The translations under genes were made by a program, and so were the position numbers. A model generated the notes under the pieces. That model did no database searches. It was not told the origin of the DNA and worked only from the letters and a program-made list of their open reading frames with translations. A DNA stretch of 29,542 nucleotides, taken from contig UQVH01000028.1 of NCBI GenBank assembly GCA_900544535.1, positions 1 to 29,542 of the forward strand. The letters are read 5' to 3'. Shown here piece by piece: positions 25,776-29,542 of the stretch (its first letter is position 1; each line of letters starts with the position of its first letter). This DNA is from an uncultured Bacteroidales bacterium (GTDB lineage Bacteria > Bacteroidota > Bacteroidia > Bacteroidales > Muribaculaceae).

Positions 25776-26512
25776 ATAAGGCCCTTACAATAATTATTTT
25801 GAATCATAATCAGCGGAGTGATACTCTGTCGTGCATTCAATCAATGGATGAATTGCTTGAAGATGACGGAGTAGAGATAATTGTTGTTGACAACGGGTCT
25901 GAGGAATCCGAAATCCCGTATTTCGATAATGAGCGCATACAGCTATTGAAACTTGAAAGGAATTTAGGGGTAGCATGTGGTCGCAACGCCGGACTTCGAA
26001 TGGCATCGGGAGAAAAAATAATGTTTCTTGATAATGATACCATTGTCAATCCTAAAGCAATTTATGGGCTGATGGATTATATGGACAAGCATCCGTCATG
26101 TGGTATTGTTGCACCGAGGCTGCTATATCCTGATGGCAGAATTCAGCAAAGTTATAAGAAGTATCCAGGTATAGGAGTAAAATTGTCAAACATAGCGGGA
26201 TTAAAAAAGCAAGTTGAGGAAGAGATAACGGAGGTAATTCATCCCTGTTATGTGATGGGGGCCTGCCAATTATTCAGGGCGTCGCTGATCGAACAAATCG
26301 GATTGCAGGATGAAAACATTTTTTATGGGCCGGAAGATGCCGACTTTTGTCTTAGAACGGTAGCCTGCGGTTTGACTGTCGATTATGTTCCCTGGTTTTC
26401 AATAATCCATAATCATCGTAAGAAGACACGGCGCGCTCTTTTCTCGCGTCTAAGCCAGAAACATCTGAAAGCACTGATCTATTTTTATTTCAAATACCGG
26501 CGTTTCTTCTGA
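25772..26512 (+). CDS. Glycosyltransferase family 2 protein, rhamnosyltransferase-like
   Basis: This 246-residue GT2 protein has LTIIILNHNQ, IIVVDNGSEES, the RNLGVACGRNAGL segment, the LDNDT metal-binding motif (about residue 88), and the GPEDADFCLR motif typical of rhamnosyltransferase-like GT2 enzymes. It overlaps the radical SAM gene by 4 bases (ATGA), so the two are translationally coupled and probably act on the same product. Codon use is AT-rich, like the preceding gene and unlike the nuo and atp genes. Confidence 0.88.
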   Translation: MNKALTIIILNHNQRSDTLSCIQSMDELLEDDGVEIIVVDNGSEESEIPYFDNERIQLLKLERNLGVACGRNAGLRMASGEKIMFLDNDTIVNPKAIYGLMDYMDKHPSCGIVAPRLLYPDGRIQQSYKKYPGIGVKLSNIAGLKKQVEEEITEVIHPCYVMGACQLFRASLIEQIGLQDENIFYGPEDADFCLRTVACGLTVDYVPWFSIIHNHRKKTRRALFSRLSQKHLKALIYFYFKYRRFF

Positions 26513-26526
26513 GTTTTTAATGAGAC

Positions 26527-26565
26527 GTGGACTTTTTTTCATGGAGACAAATAGAGAAAGTCCAC
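26527..26565 (+). terminator. Possible weak terminator or hairpin after the GT2 gene
   Basis: The arms gtggacttt (26527-26535) and aaagtccac (26557-26565) are complementary over 9 bp with a 21-base loop. No T-run follows the right arm, so termination is uncertain. It sits between the glycosyltransferase cassette and the promoter of the next gene. Confidence 0.35.
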
Positions 26566-26573
26566 TGTCGGGG

Positions 26574-26604
26574 TTGCTCATAACAATCTTGTTTCGTATT
26601 TTTG
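26574..26604 (+). promoter_or_regulatory. Bacteroidetes promoter for the NAD(P)H-hydrate repair gene
   Basis: A TTG -33 element (26574-26576) and a TATTTTTG -7 element (26597-26604) are spaced by 20 bases. This matches the Bacteroidetes consensus (TTG, 19-21 bases, TAnnTTTG). Transcription would start near 26610, leaving about 30 bases before the ATG at 26642. It is the best-formed promoter in the window. Confidence 0.7.
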
Positions 26605-26641
26605 CAATTGGTAAGGTGCGACCTGAGAAATTTGCAGACAG

Positions 26642-28159
26642 ATGAAAATTTTTACAACTGAAAATATACGTCATATCGACCGTGTCACCATCGACGACGA
26701 GGGTGTCAGCCCGATGGAGCTGATACACCGTGTTGCCGAGGGTGTGGTCAACGAGATTCTGAGCCGCTGGCGTCCGTCGAAGCCTACGATGGTCTTTGCG
26801 GGTGCCGGCAACAACGGTGCCGACGCTCTGATCGTGGCACGGCTTCTGATCGAGGCCGGTTTCAATCCCCATGTGGTTCTCATCAACGTCAAGGGCAACT
26901 CCTTGTCGCGTGACTGCCGTCAGGCCCGCGAGGAGCTGTTGCGAGTGGGGAATGTCTCGATGACCGAAATTGTCCACACGGCGAATATCCCGCCCCTTAC
27001 TCCCGATCATCTCGTCATCGACGGCCTTTTCGGCACAGGTCTGCGCGATCCGCTCGAAGGAGGCTACAAGTCGATGGCGCGCTACATCAACGAATCGGGC
27101 GCCACGGTGGTGTCTATCGACGTGCCGTCGGGTCTTTTTGGCGACTGGAACACGCGAATACTGGCCCGCAACGTGGTACACGCCGATCTGACCATCGCCG
27201 TGCAGTTTCCGCGCCTCGCCTTTTTCCTCAGCGACAATGCTGAGCTCGTCGGCAAGTGGAAGACGGTCGACATCGGTCTGAGCCGCAAGGCAATCGAGGA
27301 GACGCAGACGAAATACTACTTGATAGAGAAAGAGGACGTCTGCCGTGTGCTCAAACGCCGTCCGGATTTTTGCTCCAAAGCTGATTTCGGCCATGCGGTG
27401 CTCTTCGCGGGATGCTATGGCATGATGGGTGCCGCTGTCATGGCCGCCCGCGCAGCTTTGCGCGCCGGGGTGGGCAAACTGACCGTCCATTCGCCGCGCT
27501 GCGGCTTCAATGTGATACAGAGTTCCGTTCCCGAAGCCCTTTTTCTGCCCGACCGCGAGGAGAATGTGATCTCCGACATGACTCCGCGCTTCAACTACAC
27601 AGCCATAGGCGCGGGCCCCGGCATAGGCACCAACGACGCCACGCGCGGGGCGCTTGAGACGCTGATCAAGACCATCAAGCGTCCGATGGTACTTGACGCG
27701 GACGCCCTCAACATCATCGCCCGCAATCCGTCGTTGATCGACCATCTGACACCCGGCACCATTCTGACGCCCCACACAGCCGAGTTTGACCGTATATTCG
27801 GCTCGCAGGCATCGGCCGAGACACGCCTGCTCAAGGCTCTCGAAGTGGCCCACAAATACAAGCTGATCATCGTGCTCAAGGGGCATTACAGCGCCACAGT
27901 GCGTCCCGACGGCATGGTGCTCTTCAACTCCACAGGTTCTTCGGCAATGGCCACACCGGGAAGCGGCGACGTGCTCACCGGCATCATCACCTCGCTCCTG
28001 GCGCAGGGTTATAAGTCGGAAGTGGCCGCCACGGCCGGAGTCTATATCCACGGACTTGCCGGAGATCTCGCCGCGGCTTCCGAGGGTGAATACGGCACCA
28101 CCGCGGGCGACATCGCCGCAGCCACAGGCCGGGCCATCAAGTCGATTCTCGGCGCCTGA
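26642..28159 (+). CDS. nnr: Bifunctional NAD(P)H-hydrate epimerase / ADP-dependent NAD(P)H-hydrate dehydratase
   Basis: This 505-residue protein repairs hydrated NADH and NADPH. The N-terminal half (YjeF_N, about residues 1-215) epimerises the hydrate; it shows GAGNNGAD (54-61, where GGD is more usual) and IDGLFGTGL. The C-terminal half (carbohydrate-kinase-like, about 235-505) dehydrates it at the expense of a nucleotide; it shows the GSGD motif (440-443) with the likely catalytic Asp443, and VLDADALN upstream. The fused form is common in bacteria. A good promoter precedes it, and the DUF4831 gene follows 49 bases later. Confidence 0.94.
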   Translation: MKIFTTENIRHIDRVTIDDEGVSPMELIHRVAEGVVNEILSRWRPSKPTMVFAGAGNNGADALIVARLLIEAGFNPHVVLINVKGNSLSRDCRQAREELLRVGNVSMTEIVHTANIPPLTPDHLVIDGLFGTGLRDPLEGGYKSMARYINESGATVVSIDVPSGLFGDWNTRILARNVVHADLTIAVQFPRLAFFLSDNAELVGKWKTVDIGLSRKAIEETQTKYYLIEKEDVCRVLKRRPDFCSKADFGHAVLFAGCYGMMGAAVMAARAALRAGVGKLTVHSPRCGFNVIQSSVPEALFLPDREENVISDMTPRFNYTAIGAGPGIGTNDATRGALETLIKTIKRPMVLDADALNIIARNPSLIDHLTPGTILTPHTAEFDRIFGSQASAETRLLKALEVAHKYKLIIVLKGHYSATVRPDGMVLFNSTGSSAMATPGSGDVLTGIITSLLAQGYKSEVAATAGVYIHGLAGDLAAASEGEYGTTAGDIAAATGRAIKSILGA

Positions 28160-28208
28160 GCCGGTCACAAAACCTGACATTGCACAATTATTCCATGTAT
28201 CCACGCTT

Positions 28209-29303
28209 ATGATGAAAAAAATTCTTTCGATATTGCTGCTCGGAGCCGCCGCAGCCGTTCCAGCAGCCGCCCAGACTTCAACCAAACTGACCGCCACAAA
28301 GGCCAGCGAATACGGCCTGATCTATACTCTGCCGCTGACCGCTTTCGAGGTGACTGTGGCTGTCGAGAAGACTGTCAGTACGCCGGGCGAGTTCTACCAG
28401 TATGCCCGCCGCTATCTCAACGCCACGCCGATACTGAAACCCTCGACCTCATGGCACATAACCGAGGCTGTGGTCAATCCGATTGCCGTAGCCGACGAGA
28501 AGGAGCGCTATCTCGCCACTTTCAAAGGCGGGGCCGGAACTTATATGACAGTAAGTGATCAGAATTTTCCGCTGTCGGTCAACGATGACTCCTACGAGGC
28601 CACCGTGACACTTACGCCGCTGCCTGTGGCTGTCAAGGCCGAACCTACCATTCTCCAGCGTCCGGTGGCGCAGCAGGCCGTGACTCCTGAGATGATTCAG
28701 AGCAAGTCGCTCGCCAAGCGGGCTCAGCTTGCGGCCGACAAGATATATGAGTTCCGCAACAACCGCAACGAGATCATTTCCGGTCAGGCCGATGCGATGC
28801 CCTCCGACGGTGCGGCCATGAAGCTCGCTCTTGATCAACTTGCCTCGCAGGAAGAGGCGCTGACGGCAATGTTCTTAGGCACGGTGCAGAAGTCGGTGGA
28901 GGTGCGGACCTATACCGTCTATCTTCCCGATGACGGGGCTGTCAACCGCAAGGTTGTGGCACGTCTCTCGGCGCTCGACGGTCTTGTGGACGCCAATGAT
29001 CTTTCAGGTGCTCCGATCTATATCTCGATCACTCCCCAGACCCGCGGAGAGCTGCCGGTCAATGAGAAGGGTGTCACCAAGACTTTCCCGAAAGGCGGGG
29101 TGGCCTACCGCATTCCCGGCACGGCGCGCGTGACTCTGAGCTACGACGACCGGACACTTGCAGAGGATACTTTCGATGTGGCGCAATACGGCGTTGTTTT
29201 CGGGCTTGACCCGTCGCTGTTCACCAACAAGAAGGCGCCGTCGTATTTGCATTTCAATCCGCTGACGGGCGCTGTCCGTGAGCTTGGGACTCTGAGCGAG
29301 TAA
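28209..29303 (+). CDS. DUF4831 family secreted protein
   Basis: This 364-residue protein has a signal peptide (about residues 1-23, MMKKILSILLLGAAAAVPAAA then QTS) and a body that resembles the Bacteroidetes DUF4831 family (YGLIYTLPLTAFEVTV near the start; YGVVFGLDPSLFTNKKAPSYLHFNPLTGAV at the end). I set the start at ATG 28209 (28212 is equally possible). The frame is open further upstream to 28056, but that part overlaps the preceding gene and lacks a signal peptide at its start. No enzymatic motif is visible; the function is unknown. It is followed by a strong terminator. Confidence 0.85.
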   Translation: MMKKILSILLLGAAAAVPAAAQTSTKLTATKASEYGLIYTLPLTAFEVTVAVEKTVSTPGEFYQYARRYLNATPILKPSTSWHITEAVVNPIAVADEKERYLATFKGGAGTYMTVSDQNFPLSVNDDSYEATVTLTPLPVAVKAEPTILQRPVAQQAVTPEMIQSKSLAKRAQLAADKIYEFRNNRNEIISGQADAMPSDGAAMKLALDQLASQEEALTAMFLGTVQKSVEVRTYTVYLPDDGAVNRKVVARLSALDGLVDANDLSGAPIYISITPQTRGELPVNEKGVTKTFPKGGVAYRIPGTARVTLSYDDRTLAEDTFDVAQYGVVFGLDPSLFTNKKAPSYLHFNPLTGAVRELGTLSE

Positions 29304-29327
29304 GATTTCTCTTAAAGTATTTTATAA

Positions 29328-29372
29328 GTGCCTCCGGCAAGCGGGTTTTCCGCAAGCCGGAGGCGCTTTTTT
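29328..29372 (+). terminator. Rho-independent terminator after the DUF4831 gene
   Basis: Arms 29328-29338 (gtgcctccggc) and 29356-29366 (gccggaggcgc) pair over 11 bp with one G-T wobble; an inner gcgg/ccgc stem adds further pairing. Six T follow (29367-29372). It ends the nnr-DUF4831 unit. Confidence 0.9.
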
Positions 29373-29388
29373 GAGGGGGGAGAGTGTT

Positions 29389-29469
29389 GGGGAAGCTGGG
29401 AGTTTTGGGAGGACTGGGAGAGCTGGGATTGGTCCAATTGGGCTAATTAGGCTAATTGGTCTAATTAGA
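29389..29469. repeat. 9-nt-period repeat, nine units
   Basis: Nine consecutive 9-base units: ggggaagct, gggagtttt, gggaggact, gggagagct, gggattggt, ccaattggg, ctaattagg, ctaattggt, ctaattaga. The first half matches the GGGAGNNYT units at 672-716; the second half shifts to a CTAATTNGN unit. Both arrays begin soon after a terminator. Function is unknown. Confidence 0.75.
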
Positions 29470-29542
29470 CCAAGGCGAGGAGGGGGAAGGCTGGCTGCCG
29501 ATAGGCAGCAGGGGTGCCGGGTGGGTGAATAAAAGAAGCGCG
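29470..29542. other. Terminal non-coding stretch
   Basis: No gene is supported from 29304 to the end of the window. After the repeat array there is a G-rich segment and a small hairpin (gctgcc 29494-29499, loop gata, ggcagc 29504-29509). No promoter or RNA gene was recognised. Confidence 0.6.

Noticed and set aside
28056..28208. N-terminal extension of the DUF4831 protein
   Set aside because: The extension overlaps the upstream gene and would bury the clear signal peptide starting at 28209.
26450..28297. 615-residue open frame on the - strand
   Set aside because: It lies opposite the well-identified NAD(P)H-hydrate repair gene and follows from its GC-rich codon use; the translation is low-complexity His/Gly/Arg-rich sequence without domains.
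29389..29469. CRISPR-like array
   Set aside because: Units are 9 bases with no spacers between them and no cas genes are in the window.

Overview
All genes in this window lie on the + strand. The organism looks like a member of the Bacteroidales. The evidence is: TAnnTTTG-type -7 promoter elements, few Shine-Dalgarno sequences, F-ATPase gene order atpDC-BEFHAG, a complex I gene set without nuoE/F/G, and neighbours from families largely confined to Bacteroidetes (PCMD/DUF4493 lipoprotein, DUF4923, DUF4831, ORF6N). The GC-rich codon use of the conserved genes and this family mix suggest a gut lineage such as Muribaculaceae, but that placement is inference.

Layout. Positions 1-588 hold the 3' end of a 23S rRNA gene, a spacer without a tRNA, and a complete 5S rRNA gene, closed by a strong terminator at 598-645. 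A short 9-nt-period G-rich repeat and a candidate promoter follow. Positions 935-18445 are one long co-directional energy-conservation block: nuoA-B-CD-H, then a complete F1Fo-ATP synthase set atpD-C-B-E-F-H-A-G, then nuoI-J-K-L-M-N. The ATP synthase operon therefore sits inside the complex I operon, between nuoH and nuoI. I see no consensus promoter or terminator at either junction. Complex I makes the ion gradient that the ATP synthase uses, so the block places producer and consumer in one possible transcription unit. The NADH-oxidising subunits NuoEFG are absent, as is known for Bacteroides, and NuoI carries an unusual Ala/Lys/Pro-rich tail of about 100 residues.

Positions 18564-22669 hold murI (glutamate racemase), a large surface-type lipoprotein with DUF4493-like and PCMD-like regions, and a DUF4923 secreted protein. 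Positions 22728-26512 hold an ORF6N-domain gene containing a perfect 31-bp palindrome, then a GT2 glycosyltransferase, a radical SAM protein and a second GT2. The radical SAM and second GT2 genes are visibly AT-richer than the rest and look like an acquired glycan-modification cassette. Positions 26574-29372 hold a well-formed Bacteroidetes promoter, a bifunctional NAD(P)H-hydrate repair enzyme gene, a DUF4831 gene and a strong terminator. The last 170 bases are non-coding. They carry a second copy of the 9-nt-period repeat seen after the rRNA operon and an 18-bp palindrome.

The most unusual features are the atp-within-nuo arrangement, the NuoI tail, the palindrome inside the ORF6N gene, and the paired post-terminator 9-nt repeats. 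I could run no searches, so novelty is unverified throughout.
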